46,732 nucleotides of DNA. Origin: Paracoccaceae bacterium (lineage in GTDB: Bacteria > Pseudomonadota > Alphaproteobacteria > Rhodobacterales > Rhodobacteraceae). The stretch is from the NCBI GenBank assembly GCA_020628545.1, contig JAHDEX010000032.1, positions 1 to 46,732 on the forward strand, in the 5' to 3' direction. Below the pieces are notes generated by a model. That model worked only from the letters and a program-made list of their open reading frames with translations, ran no database searches and was not told where the DNA came from. The position numbers were made by a program, and so were the translations under genes. The first letter of the stretch is position 1, and each line of letters starts with the position of its first letter. This document shows, one piece after another, positions 17,754-24,894 of this stretch.

Positions 17754-18347
17754 ATGAAACACTTCATGAGTCTGATCCTGATCGCGGCGCTCTCTGCATG
17801 CTCTGCACCGCTTGTGCCGCAATCGGGTGGCGTCAAGCGCACAACACCCCAGATCACAGCTCCCCTGCCCGCGCCAGAGCCTTCGCAGGCCCAAGTCGAC
17901 GCCTTTGCAAAAGCGTTTCTCGATTCCATCCAGGCTGAGTCAATTGCCGAACGGCGAGAATTCTGCGGCTACCTGTTCCGCGACCGAGATGGCGCATTGC
18001 GCGCGACACCGCCGCGTCGGGGCAGCTTTGCGTCCTGCAACATGCCAGCGCCGCCGCGCGGCTCAGGTGTTTTCGCCTCCTACCACACGCATGGCGCATA
18101 CGGAGAACGGTACGACAACGAAGTGCCGTCAGTCACGGACCTGCAGTCGGATTTCCAGCTTGGCCTCAATGGGTACGTATCCACACCCGGTGGCCGCATA
18201 TGGCGGGTCAACCTTGATACACGCGATACCGTGCAGGTTTGCGGCTTGGGTTGTGTGACAAGCGACCCGGGCTTTGTGCCGCGCAATGAAAGCAGCGTCA
18301 GACCGCGGTACTCGATCCTACAGCTCGCGTTGCGCAGCGGCGTCTGA
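17754..18347 (+). CDS. JAMM-like (DUF4329-type) lipoprotein, second of tandem pair
   Basis: This 197-residue paralogue of the preceding gene begins 31 bases after it. The lipobox is LSAC (Cys16), then comes a Pro/Gln-rich linker and the same catalytic-looking set: Glu69 in RREFCGYLF, His111/His113 in SYHTHGAYGERY, Ser126/Asp129 in PSVTD. The cysteines in FCGY, ASC and CGLGC are also shared, as is the TPGGRIW segment (TPGGRFW in the first). The pair clearly arose by duplication, yet all metal ligands survive in both copies, which argues that both are active. It has a longer linker and a longer C-terminal tail than its partner. No immunity- or secretion-type gene is adjacent. Confidence 0.75.
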   Translation: MKHFMSLILIAALSACSAPLVPQSGGVKRTTPQITAPLPAPEPSQAQVDAFAKAFLDSIQAESIAERREFCGYLFRDRDGALRATPPRRGSFASCNMPAPPRGSGVFASYHTHGAYGERYDNEVPSVTDLQSDFQLGLNGYVSTPGGRIWRVNLDTRDTVQVCGLGCVTSDPGFVPRNESSVRPRYSILQLALRSGV

Positions 18348-18398
18348 CCTCGGGTTATGCCCCGGAATTGCCGCAGCTCACTTCAGCAATCCAAGACA

Positions 18399-18452
18399 GT
18401 TAGCGCAATCATCATTTTATTGTTCCTGATAGCGCAACCCGTTATCGTTAAC
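18399..18452. promoter_or_regulatory. Cluster of three AGCGC/GTTA-type operator-like sites before gapB
   Basis: GTTAGCGCAATC (18399-18410), GATAGCGCAACC (18428-18439) and GTTATCGTTAAC (18441-18452) lie 80-135 bases upstream of gapB within a 185-base gap. They share a GNTAKCGYWAHC-like pattern; the third is the most symmetric. A LacI-type regulator binding several sites is the simplest reading. Confidence 0.5.
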
Positions 18453-18532
18453 ATATTGATCTCCTGACTTTTTTTCATTGTACACGCAGGCATACGCTAT
18501 TCTGCTACGCGCATTGTTGGGAAGGTCCAGGT

Positions 18533-19534
18533 ATGACTGTCACGATTGGTATTAATGGTTTTGGACGCATCGGGCGCTGCACGCTCGCGCATATTACAGA
18601 AGCGGCCCGCAATGACGTTCAGGTCGTGCGGATCAACGCGACGGGCCCGATCGAAACAAATGCACATCTGCTGAAATACGACAGTGTGCACGGTCGCTTT
18701 GGGAGCGACGTGACAGTAAAAGGTCAGACAATCGATCTGGGTCGTGGTCCGATCGATGTCATGTCGTCTTATGAGCCCGAAACGCTCGACTGGTCGGGTG
18801 TTGACGTCGTTCTGGAATGTACCGGCAAGTTCAACGATGGCCAGAAAGCCGATGTCCACCTGCGCCAGGGCGCAAAAAAGGTGTTGATTTCGGCGCCCGC
18901 GAAAAACGTCGAGCGCACGGTCGTTTACGGTGTGAACCACCGCGATCTTCTCGCCCAAGAAAAGATGATCTCAAACGGGTCCTGCACAACCAACTGTCTG
19001 GCCCCTCTCGCGAAGGTTCTCAATGACACTGTCGGTATTGAGCGCGGGATCATGACAACAATCCACAGCTACACTGGCGATCAACCAACCCTCGACCGTC
19101 GCCACAACGACCTCTACCGCGCGCGCGCGGCAGCGATGGCCATGATCCCGACTTCGACAGGTGCCGCAAAAGCACTGGGCGAGGTGCTGCCCGAGTTGAG
19201 CGGCAAACTCGACGGGTCCGCGATTCGTGTGCCGACACCGAACGTGTCAGCCGTCGATCTGACGTTCGAAGCAGGCAAGAGCGTCAGCGTTGACGACATT
19301 AACGCAATCGTCGCAGAAGCGGCTGGTGGCTACATGGGGATGGTGATGGCGTATGACGCTGAAGCCAAGGTCTCCATTGACTTCAACCACACCACGCAAA
19401 GCTGCATTTTCGCGCCAGATCAGACGAAAGTCATTGGTGGTAAAACCGTCCGCGTGCTTGCGTGGTACGACAACGAATGGGGCTTCTCGGCCCGCATGGC
19501 GGACGTTGCAGCAGCGATGGGTCGGCTGCACTAG
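18533..19534 (+). CDS. gapB: Glyceraldehyde-3-phosphate dehydrogenase, GapB-like (probable NADP type)
   Basis: This 333-residue type I GAPDH interconverts glyceraldehyde 3-phosphate and 1,3-bisphosphoglycerate. NAD(P)-binding INGFGRIGR, catalytic Cys151 in SNGSCTTNC and HSYTGDQ with its histidine are intact. At the adenine-ribose site it reads INATG (Ala36) where NAD-specific enzymes, including the second copy in this window, read INDLG. That change is seen in NADP-using GapB enzymes that work in gluconeogenesis, so I infer an anabolic or photosynthetic-type role. Three operator-like palindromes precede it and an intrinsic terminator follows. Confidence 0.9.
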   Translation: MTVTIGINGFGRIGRCTLAHITEAARNDVQVVRINATGPIETNAHLLKYDSVHGRFGSDVTVKGQTIDLGRGPIDVMSSYEPETLDWSGVDVVLECTGKFNDGQKADVHLRQGAKKVLISAPAKNVERTVVYGVNHRDLLAQEKMISNGSCTTNCLAPLAKVLNDTVGIERGIMTTIHSYTGDQPTLDRRHNDLYRARAAAMAMIPTSTGAAKALGEVLPELSGKLDGSAIRVPTPNVSAVDLTFEAGKSVSVDDINAIVAEAAGGYMGMVMAYDAEAKVSIDFNHTTQSCIFAPDQTKVIGGKTVRVLAWYDNEWGFSARMADVAAAMGRLH

Positions 19535-19558
19535 AGACCTTTGGATTTAGAAGAGCAG

Positions 19559-19586
19559 AAGCCCCCTGATGTACATCCGGGGGCTT
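19559..19586 (+). terminator. Intrinsic terminator of gapB
   Basis: Eight-base arms AAGCCCCC / GGGGGCTT enclose a further inner stem GATG/CATC. Only a short AT-rich tail (ATTTCG) follows, so it may also work in reverse. Confidence 0.8.
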
Positions 19587-19700
19587 ATTTCGTGGTCTTC
19601 GAAACCAAACCCAGCAAAGCACAGAGTGAATAATGGCATTGTTTCCAAAACGTGGACACATTGTTCCCTTTGCCTGCCATGTTTGGGTCACAGCGCATCG

Positions 19701-19717
19701 TTAAACCGGCGTTAACC
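19701..19717 (+). promoter_or_regulatory. CtrA-type box TTAA-N7-TTAACC
   Basis: TTAA at 19701-19704, seven bases, then TTAACC at 19712-19717 match the full CtrA consensus. The site ends 23 bases before the start of the downstream lipoprotein gene, so that gene is a candidate member of the CtrA regulon. Confidence 0.6.
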
Positions 19718-19740
19718 AAAAAGATTTTTGCAGGTCTATT

Positions 19741-20469
19741 ATGCGTACTTCTCGGTCGATCCTCGTGCTTCTCGCGGTTGCTGCCTGTTCGGGCGGCGGA
19801 TCGTCTGGTGGCGGCACCGCCGGGACCGGGGATGCTGTCACAAACGGCGACAGCGGCCTGACGTTCGATCAACTCGCAAGTGCATCCGCGGACCCGGCAA
19901 ACGCTGACGCTGTGAGTTTCGCGGCATCGCTTGCCGCGTTTCAAGACGACGTACAAGACATCAACGGTCGTCCGCTGGAAGACTACAATTTCACTGCATT
20001 TGTCGAAGTCCCTCAGTCAGGCGCTGCGAGCTATTCGGGCTTCATCAACGTCAATGCGGGTGCATCCGCAAATCTGTCAGCCGGTCTGGACATCGATGTA
20101 GATTTCGCAACTGAAGACCTGACCGCAGACCAGACAAGCGACTTCCATGCCAACAAGAACGGCAACCTTGTGGCCTACTCTGGCGTGCTGTCGTTCGAGA
20201 ACGGCAAGATCAATGCCCGTGGCGTGCCAAACAGCGCGCGCCTCGACATTACTGGTACGCTCACCGGTGACGGCAATGTCGTCATTGTGAATGGTGAGAT
20301 CTTTGGCAAACTCGTCGGCACCCCGATTGTCGGCATTTCAGCCAATACCTCCGTGGCCGAAGCTGCCGCCACAAGTAACCCTGAGCGTACAATGAACATC
20401 ACGCTCAACGGTGACGCTGTGACAGATGGTGCTGCGGGATTTGTTGTGATTGACGACACCCTGCGCTAG
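19741..20469 (+). CDS. Gly-rich surface-type lipoprotein, TbpB-like beta body
   Basis: The 242-residue lipoprotein has a lipobox AVAAC (Cys16) followed by an SGGGSSGGG linker, the typical start of TbpB-like and other surface lipoproteins. The body is beta-rich with a YSGFINVNAG segment, a NLVAYSGVLSFENGK strand pair, and a late ITGTLTGDGNVVIVNGEIFGKLVG stretch that alternates like an eight-stranded barrel. There are no catalytic residues. A perfect CtrA box lies just upstream, which suggests expression tied to the cell-cycle/motility programme. A second lipoprotein of similar layout ends the window. Function unknown; ligand binding at the surface is inference. Confidence 0.75.
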   Translation: MRTSRSILVLLAVAACSGGGSSGGGTAGTGDAVTNGDSGLTFDQLASASADPANADAVSFAASLAAFQDDVQDINGRPLEDYNFTAFVEVPQSGAASYSGFINVNAGASANLSAGLDIDVDFATEDLTADQTSDFHANKNGNLVAYSGVLSFENGKINARGVPNSARLDITGTLTGDGNVVIVNGEIFGKLVGTPIVGISANTSVAEAAATSNPERTMNITLNGDAVTDGAAGFVVIDDTLR

Positions 20470-20504
20470 TTCAATCAGCCAAACGCCACCCCCGCGAGGC
20501 TTTT

Positions 20505-20648
20505 ATGACGGACCGCATCGCTGTCTTTCTAGCGCTTTTCATCGTCAGCTTTTTCTTGCTGGATCATTTTGTTCTGCACTTGGAAATGGGCACCATCGTG
20601 CTGCGGGGCATCGTTGACGCGGTAAGATGGCTCGCCTTTTGGCGGTGA
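20505..20648 (+). CDS. 47-residue inner-membrane protein between the two gap genes
   Basis: This short frame starts ATG ACG GAC CGC, preceded by GAGG at six bases, and encodes MTDRIAVFLALFIVSFFLLD... ending VRWLAFWR. One hydrophobic helix (about 5-20) is followed by an amphipathic stretch and a Trp-rich basic end. It lies 35 bases after the lipoprotein and 130 before the second GAPDH. The ribosome site, membrane profile and a Trp/Arg end that I recall from similar small proteins beside gap in other Rhodobacterales support a real gene. Function unknown. Confidence 0.65.
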   Translation: MTDRIAVFLALFIVSFFLLDHFVLHLEMGTIVLRGIVDAVRWLAFWR

Positions 20649-20723
20649 AATTGCCGTAACCATCGCAGTGGTTCCACACATCGATCACGCGATCCGCTGT
20701 TGACCTTTTCGCCTAAATCGCAA

Positions 20724-20737
20724 TGTTAGCGCCAACA
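20724..20737. promoter_or_regulatory. TGTTAGCGCCAACA operator before gap
   Basis: A near-perfect LacI-type palindrome lies 41 bases upstream of the second GAPDH. It is the best match of the AGCGC-centred set in this window and probably binds the same regulator as the sites before tkt and gapB. Confidence 0.6.
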
Positions 20738-20777
20738 GCAGACCACCCCTGCGAGAAATGTGCGAAGGAGCATGATC

Positions 20778-21779
20778 ATGGCCGTGACAGTAGCAATCAA
20801 TGGGTTTGGACGGATTGGGCGCAACGTATTGCGCGCAATCATCGAGTCGGGCCGGACAGATATCGAAGTTGTGGCCATTAACGACCTCGGCCCGGTCGAA
20901 ACCAACGCCCACCTTCTACGCTTTGACAGTGTGCACGGCCGCTTCCCGGCGGAGGTGACGACATCGGACGACACCATTGATGTTGGACGCGGCCCGATGC
21001 GCGTGACGGCCATTCGCAACCCGGCCGACCTGCCGTGGTCTGATGTCGATGTCGTGTTGGAATGTACGGGTATCTTCACATCAAAAGAAGCGTGTCAGGC
21101 GCACCTCGACAACGGCTCTTCACGGGTGCTGATTTCTGCCCCGGGCAAAGATGCGGACAAGACCATCGTCTTTGGTGTGAACGACAACACATTGACAGCA
21201 GATGACATCGTTGTGTCAAACGCGTCCTGCACCACAAACTGCTTGTCGCCGGTGGCGAAGGTCCTCAACGACGCGATTGGCATGAACAAAGGCTTCATGA
21301 CGACCATTCACAGCTACACCGGCGATCAGCCGACGCTGGATACGATGCACAAGGATCTCTACCGCGCGCGCGCCGCTGCCTTGTCGATGATCCCGACCTC
21401 AACAGGTGCAGCGAAAGCGGTTGGTTTGGTCCTGCCGGAGTTGGCTGGTAAGCTGGACGGTGTCGCAATTCGCGTGCCAACCCCGAACGTGTCGGTTGTT
21501 GATCTCACTTTTGAGGCCTCACGCGAAACTTCTGTCGAAGAAGTCAACAACGCCATCATCGCCGCTGCAGACGGTCCGTTGAAAGGTATCCTGGGCTATA
21601 CTGACCTGCCGCTGGTCTCATGCGACTTTAATCACGACCCGCATTCATCGATCTTCCACCTTGATCAAACCAAAGTGCTTGATGGCAATATGGTCCGTAT
21701 TCTCAGCTGGTACGACAATGAATGGGGCTTCTCGAACCGTATGTCGGATACTGCAGTTGCGATGGCAAAGTTCATCTGA
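20778..21779 (+). CDS. gap: Glyceraldehyde-3-phosphate dehydrogenase, NAD type
   Basis: This second 333-residue type I GAPDH has the same core motifs as the first: [25 protein letters not shown]. It keeps Asp36 in INDLG, the residue that selects NAD, so it is the probable glycolytic enzyme, paired with the NADP-type copy 1.2 kb upstream. The start at 20778 ([10 protein letters not shown]) is preferred because AGGAG is seven bases away; the ATG at 20772 is too close to it. A TGTTAGCGCCAACA operator lies just upstream and a strong terminator follows. Confidence 0.96.
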   Translation: MAVTVAINGFGRIGRNVLRAIIESGRTDIEVVAINDLGPVETNAHLLRFDSVHGRFPAEVTTSDDTIDVGRGPMRVTAIRNPADLPWSDVDVVLECTGIFTSKEACQAHLDNGSSRVLISAPGKDADKTIVFGVNDNTLTADDIVVSNASCTTNCLSPVAKVLNDAIGMNKGFMTTIHSYTGDQPTLDTMHKDLYRARAAALSMIPTSTGAAKAVGLVLPELAGKLDGVAIRVPTPNVSVVDLTFEASRETSVEEVNNAIIAAADGPLKGILGYTDLPLVSCDFNHDPHSSIFHLDQTKVLDGNMVRILSWYDNEWGFSNRMSDTAVAMAKFI

Positions 21780-21803
21780 TCGCACAAAAAGTTTCGGAAT
21801 GAG

Positions 21804-21835
21804 GGCCGCCTGCGAGAACCCAGGCGGCCTTTTTT
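21804..21835 (+). terminator. Intrinsic terminator of gap
   Basis: Nine-base arms GGCCGCCTG / CAGGCGGCC with an eight-base loop are followed by six Ts. Confidence 0.9.
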
Positions 21836-22000
21836 GTTGGTTGTAGAGGGCTCGGCAACCGCCTCTTTTTGCAGCAGAAATGCTATGCAAAACCTGCAAG
21901 TCAGCCATTGAAATCCAGCAGTTGTTCTGCGGTGCAGCGAGGCCATATGAGGGGTGTAACGCAAAACCAATCGGCCCACTCAAAACCATAGGAGCACGCC

Positions 22001-22159
22001 ATGACACTTATCGCAAACATCCGCACCGCCATCGAAAAGCGTGCAGCGTACAGCCGGATCAAATCCCAGCTAGCGAACATGCCGACCGAAACAGCCATTG
22101 ACCTCGGTCTGTTCAGAGAAGATGCAGCGAAAACTGCCGCACGGGTTGTCTACGGATAA
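22001..22159 (+). CDS. DUF1127-like small protein
   Basis: The 52-residue, basic, soluble product starts MTLIANIRTAIEKRAAYSRI and has the short motif AIDLGLFREDAA, which resembles the DIGL core that ends DUF1127 (YjiS-like) proteins. AGGAG is eight bases upstream and an intrinsic terminator follows 23 bases after the stop, so it is a monocistronic unit. In Rhodobacter a DUF1127 protein (CcaF1) binds RNA and affects small RNA maturation; such a role here is inference. The 220 bases before it hold the gap terminator and presumably its promoter (possible TTGTTC / CATATG with 16-base spacing). Confidence 0.7.
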   Translation: MTLIANIRTAIEKRAAYSRIKSQLANMPTETAIDLGLFREDAAKTAARVVYG

Positions 22160-22182
22160 CATGCGCAACCCGCACGCCTCGG

Positions 22183-22208
22183 AAAGCCGCCTCAGTCAGG
22201 CGGCTTTT
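22183..22208 (+). terminator. Intrinsic terminator of the DUF1127-like gene
   Basis: Ten-base arms AAAGCCGCCT / AGGCGGCTTT with a five-base loop, the right arm ending in TTTT. Confidence 0.85.
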
Positions 22209-22245
22209 GCGTGTCTGGAGTGTACGGTGCAGAAACCAAAATAGA

Positions 22246-22734
22246 TCATTTCTTTGCGCCGGCAGTCACTTCATTGATATCGTTCAGATCAACGAGCGAC
22301 CACGGCAAACCCACGTTACGATAGATCCGCTTACTGGCCCGCGTATAGTCGGCCACATCATGTGGCAGGCGCTGACCGATCACCAGAACGCGCAGCACCT
22401 CGTTTCCCGTGTTTTTTAACGAATGGGCCAACCCGCCCGTCCGGTAACCAATGAAATCACCTGGTCCCACCGGTACCGAGTCGTCTCCGATGAAAGCCGT
22501 CGCCGCCCCGGACAGGATATAAACGCACTCCTCCTCGTGGTAATGCACATGGTGTTCGGTACTTTCATGCCCCGGCGCCACTTCGATCAGATGCACGCCA
22601 ATCCCAGTAAGACCGGTCAAATCGCCAAGAGACTTGTTCACGCGCTTGGCGTTTGGGTTCATGAAATGTGTCTTGTCCAATCCGTTCATCGCCGCGATGT
22701 CGGCGGCAGACACAATATACCTATGGTCACTCAT
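22246..22734 (-). CDS. Cupin-domain protein
   Basis: The 162-residue protein has a single cupin barrel (about 48-122). Metal-ligand motif one reads STEHHVHYHEEECVYILSG, and motif two PGDFIGYRTGGLAHSLKNTG, with a histidine in the usual place. The spare N- and C-terminal extensions carry no recognised domain. The many histidines favour a metal-dependent enzyme or small-ligand sensor over a pure binding protein; the substrate cannot be told. Its start overlaps the coaD stop as ATGA, so it is translated with coaD, although no link to coenzyme A is evident. Confidence 0.85.
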   Translation of the reverse strand: MSDHRYIVSAADIAAMNGLDKTHFMNPNAKRVNKSLGDLTGLTGIGVHLIEVAPGHESTEHHVHYHEEECVYILSGAATAFIGDDSVPVGPGDFIGYRTGGLAHSLKNTGNEVLRVLVIGQRLPHDVADYTRASKRIYRNVGLPWSLVDLNDINEVTAGAKK

Positions 22735-23222
22735 AGAAGCTTCGCCCGCAGTTGCTCCATCACGCCCGGCGTTACAAATTTCGTGATATCGCCACCCAGC
22801 CGCGCAATCTCTTTCACAAGCTTTGACGCAATCGCCTGATTTTTGGGATCAGCCATCAGGAAGACCGTTTCGATCTGATCATCCATCGCGCGGTTCATAC
22901 CCACCATCTGGTACTCGTACTCGAAATCAGCCACCGCCCGCAGCCCGCGCACAATGACGGTGGCGCCCACATCGCGGGCGCAATCGATCAGCAGGTTCTC
23001 GAAGGGATGCACAACAATTTCACACCCCACCTTATCGCCAAGCGGGGCGGATTCTGCCTTGACCATCGCAACCCGTTCTTCGAGCGAAAAAAGCGGTCCC
23101 TTGTCGCGGTTGATCGCAACACCAATTACCAGTTTATCCACCAATGTGCAGGCGCGCCGGATGATATCAATGTGGCCATGGGTGACAGGATCAAACGTGC
23201 CAGGGTAAAGAGCGGTGCGCAT
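22731..23222 (-). CDS. coaD: Phosphopantetheine adenylyltransferase
   Basis: CoaD transfers AMP from ATP to 4'-phosphopantetheine, the penultimate step of coenzyme A synthesis. The 163 residues have the nucleotidyltransferase motif TFDPVTHGHIDII (Thr14-His17), VRGLRAVADFEYEYQM, and the IASKLVKEIA segment (usually ISS). GAGG lies seven bases before the start. The cupin gene overlaps its end. The 209-base gap upstream contains two palindrome/TATTTGG-like elements and no gene. Confidence 0.96.
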   Translation of the reverse strand: MRTALYPGTFDPVTHGHIDIIRRACTLVDKLVIGVAINRDKGPLFSLEERVAMVKAESAPLGDKVGCEIVVHPFENLLIDCARDVGATVIVRGLRAVADFEYEYQMVGMNRAMDDQIETVFLMADPKNQAIASKLVKEIARLGGDITKFVTPGVMEQLRAKLL

Positions 23223-23304
23223 GCGAGGTCCTCACGATATTACTTGCAAGGCACGCAACAGGAAATCCGCCACAAGCGCAACCAATTTGCGGGCACACAA
23301 CCCG

Positions 23305-23408
23305 TCTTCTTCTTGCCAAAAATACCTTCCCGCCGAAGGCGTCCCGCACGTTCCACGATCACAACATTCGCGTGACCCTTCCAAATATGTCGTGCGCCCG
23401 CAGGGCGC
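23305..23408 (-). repeat. Two palindrome plus TATTTGG-like intergenic elements
   Basis: Read on the minus strand, a hairpin GCGCCC-TGC-GGGCGC (23394-23408) is followed by ATATTTGGAAG. A second hairpin CCTTC-GGCGG-GAAGG (23325-23339) is followed by GTATTTTTGGCAAGAAGAAG. The same layout twice in one 209-base gap suggests a dispersed intergenic element family; I recall similar hairpin-TATTTGG sequences in other Rhodobacterales. Confidence 0.45.
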
Positions 23409-23431
23409 TCCTTTGGGTCAAACCGGGCGCG

Positions 23432-23866
23432 TCAATGGCCCATGATCATGCCTTCGAGGGCATTCTTTTCCATCGACAGTTCGGCAAGGCGGGCTTTCAC
23501 GACATCCCCGATTGAGATCAGTCCAATCATCTTCCCACCGTCCATCACTGGCATATGGCGAAAGCGGCCTTGGGTCATCTTTTCGAGGACCCCAACCGCT
23601 TGTTCGTCTGGTCCGCAGGTCTTCACTGCAGCCGTCATAAGCGAACTCACCTTGTCTTGCAGGCAGCCAGGCCCCGAGGCGCCAAGGGCACGGACGATGT
23701 CTCGTTCGGATAAAATACCGTCCAATTGCTGACCATCAGACGAAACGACAACTGTCCCAATCCCTTTTTGCGACAAAAGCTGTGCTGCATCCGCGACACT
23801 GCTGTCTGGCTTGACAGAAATCACACCGCCTTCGGGTTTGGTCTCAAGGATTTTGCTGACGAGCAT
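23432..23866 (-). CDS. CBS-domain pair protein
   Basis: The 144-residue stand-alone Bateman module has two CBS domains (about 8-65 and 75-132), with GILSERDIVRAL and GLISIGDVVKARL marking the ends of each. Such modules bind adenine nucleotides and usually regulate a partner protein. An excellent ribosome site (AGGAGG, five bases) suggests strong translation. It has no effector domain, and none is fused nearby; the LysR gene upstream on the same strand is separated by 43 bases and might be co-transcribed. Confidence 0.92.
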   Translation of the reverse strand: MLVSKILETKPEGGVISVKPDSSVADAAQLLSQKGIGTVVVSSDGQQLDGILSERDIVRALGASGPGCLQDKVSSLMTAAVKTCGPDEQAVGVLEKMTQGRFRHMPVMDGGKMIGLISIGDVVKARLAELSMEKNALEGMIMGH

Positions 23867-23909
23867 GTTGCCTCCTGATATCTCCCCACACCGTCAGCGT
23901 TGCAGCGCG

Positions 23910-24794
23910 TCAGGGTTCTGTCAAGTCAGCCGCTTGTTCGAGCCGCGCAACTTCCTTTTGCATGCCGTTTTTGAGGGTGTCAGCAAACTGCGCCAGACGT
24001 TCAGAGGGATGGTCAACGCGGTGGCGGACAAGGTGGAACGTCCGGCGCAGTGAGATTTTATGCGTAAGAACGCGCCGCAATTCAGGCGCTGCATGCAGGG
24101 CAAAGTCGTGAACAAAACCAACTCCGCCGCGGCGCAGCATCTGCAACTGCACCGCGACGGAGTTTGAAGCAAGCTGCACGCGCGGCGCGCCGATCTCGCC
24201 CAAATAATCCAACTCTCTGTCAAAGATCATATCAGGAATATACCCGACGATGCGCCGCGCTTTCAGGTCCTCAAGGCTCTGAATCGCTGGTGCATCCGCC
24301 CGCTGCGCCAAATGCAACTTGTAGTCAGCAATCCGCTCGACCGTCAGGCGCTGTGCGGCAGGCGCACTGACCGTGATCGCCATGTCCGCTTCCCGTTGCG
24401 AGAGGTTCACGACACGCGGCAGCGCAAGGATCTGAATATCAAGGTCAGGGTTCTGCACCTGTATCGCGGCCACAACCTGCGGCAAAAGAAAGTTCGCGAC
24501 CCCGTCGGGGGCACCGAGACGGATCTGTCCGCTCAGACCGCCAGCGCCGCGGTCATCAAGCGGCGTCAAGGCTTGTTCTGCCACCGTGGCCTTGGTCAGC
24601 AATTGCTGCCCCATGTCCGTCAACGCATAGCCTTGCGGTGATTTCATGAAGAGCGGCGCTTCTATCTCGCGCTCCAGCCGCCCGATCCGCCGCCCAAGCG
24701 TCGCCGGGTCCATTTTCAAGATAGGCGCCGCCGCGGTCAGCCCGCCTGCACGCGCCACTGCCAGAAAAACACGAATATCATCCCAGTTCTGCAC
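23910..24794 (-). CDS. LysR-type regulator divergent from mmsA
   Basis: The 294-residue regulator has an N-terminal helix-turn-helix (about 4-60, VFLAVARAGGLTAAAPIL with MDPATLGRRIGRLE) and a LysR effector domain. The start is GTG at 24794: AAGGA lies six bases before it and QNWDDIRVFLAVARAGG follows at once. The longer frame upstream would use a TTG and lacks support. It is divergent from mmsA, with about 100 bases between starts that hold a palindrome (24803-24820), so it probably controls mmsA and itself. The inducer may be a valine or propionate intermediate, by context only. Confidence 0.9.
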   Translation of the reverse strand: MQNWDDIRVFLAVARAGGLTAAAPILKMDPATLGRRIGRLEREIEAPLFMKSPQGYALTDMGQQLLTKATVAEQALTPLDDRGAGGLSGQIRLGAPDGVANFLLPQVVAAIQVQNPDLDIQILALPRVVNLSQREADMAITVSAPAAQRLTVERIADYKLHLAQRADAPAIQSLEDLKARRIVGYIPDMIFDRELDYLGEIGAPRVQLASNSVAVQLQMLRRGGVGFVHDFALHAAPELRRVLTHKISLRRTFHLVRHRVDHPSERLAQFADTLKNGMQKEVARLEQAADLTEP

Positions 24795-24802
24795 ATCGGT
24801 CC

Positions 24803-24820
24803 TTGCATTTTTGCAAAATG
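24803..24820. promoter_or_regulatory. Overlapping palindromes between LysR gene and mmsA
   Basis: TTGCA-TTTT-TGCAA (24803-24816) and CATTTT-TGC-AAAATG (24806-24820) overlap, immediately before the regulator start and over its ribosome site. This suits autoregulation by the LysR protein. Confidence 0.5.
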
Positions 24821-24894
24821 GTTTTGGCAACTTGCCCCTACCACACGCATTTCCGCAAGGCTATTCTGCAGCAAATGAATATGAGGAAGATGTC

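Noticed and set aside
21846..21871. Second terminator after gap (AGAGG...CCTCT plus T run)
   Set aside because: The stem has only five pairs with a long loop and follows a much stronger terminator; too weak to list.
22160..22245. CcsR-type small RNAs after the DUF1127-like gene
   Set aside because: No CCTCCTCCC motif is present; only a single terminator hairpin is seen.
24646..24894. N-terminal extension of mmsA
   Set aside because: It overlaps the divergent LysR gene and lacks a ribosome site; the ATG at 24895 has GAGGAAG.
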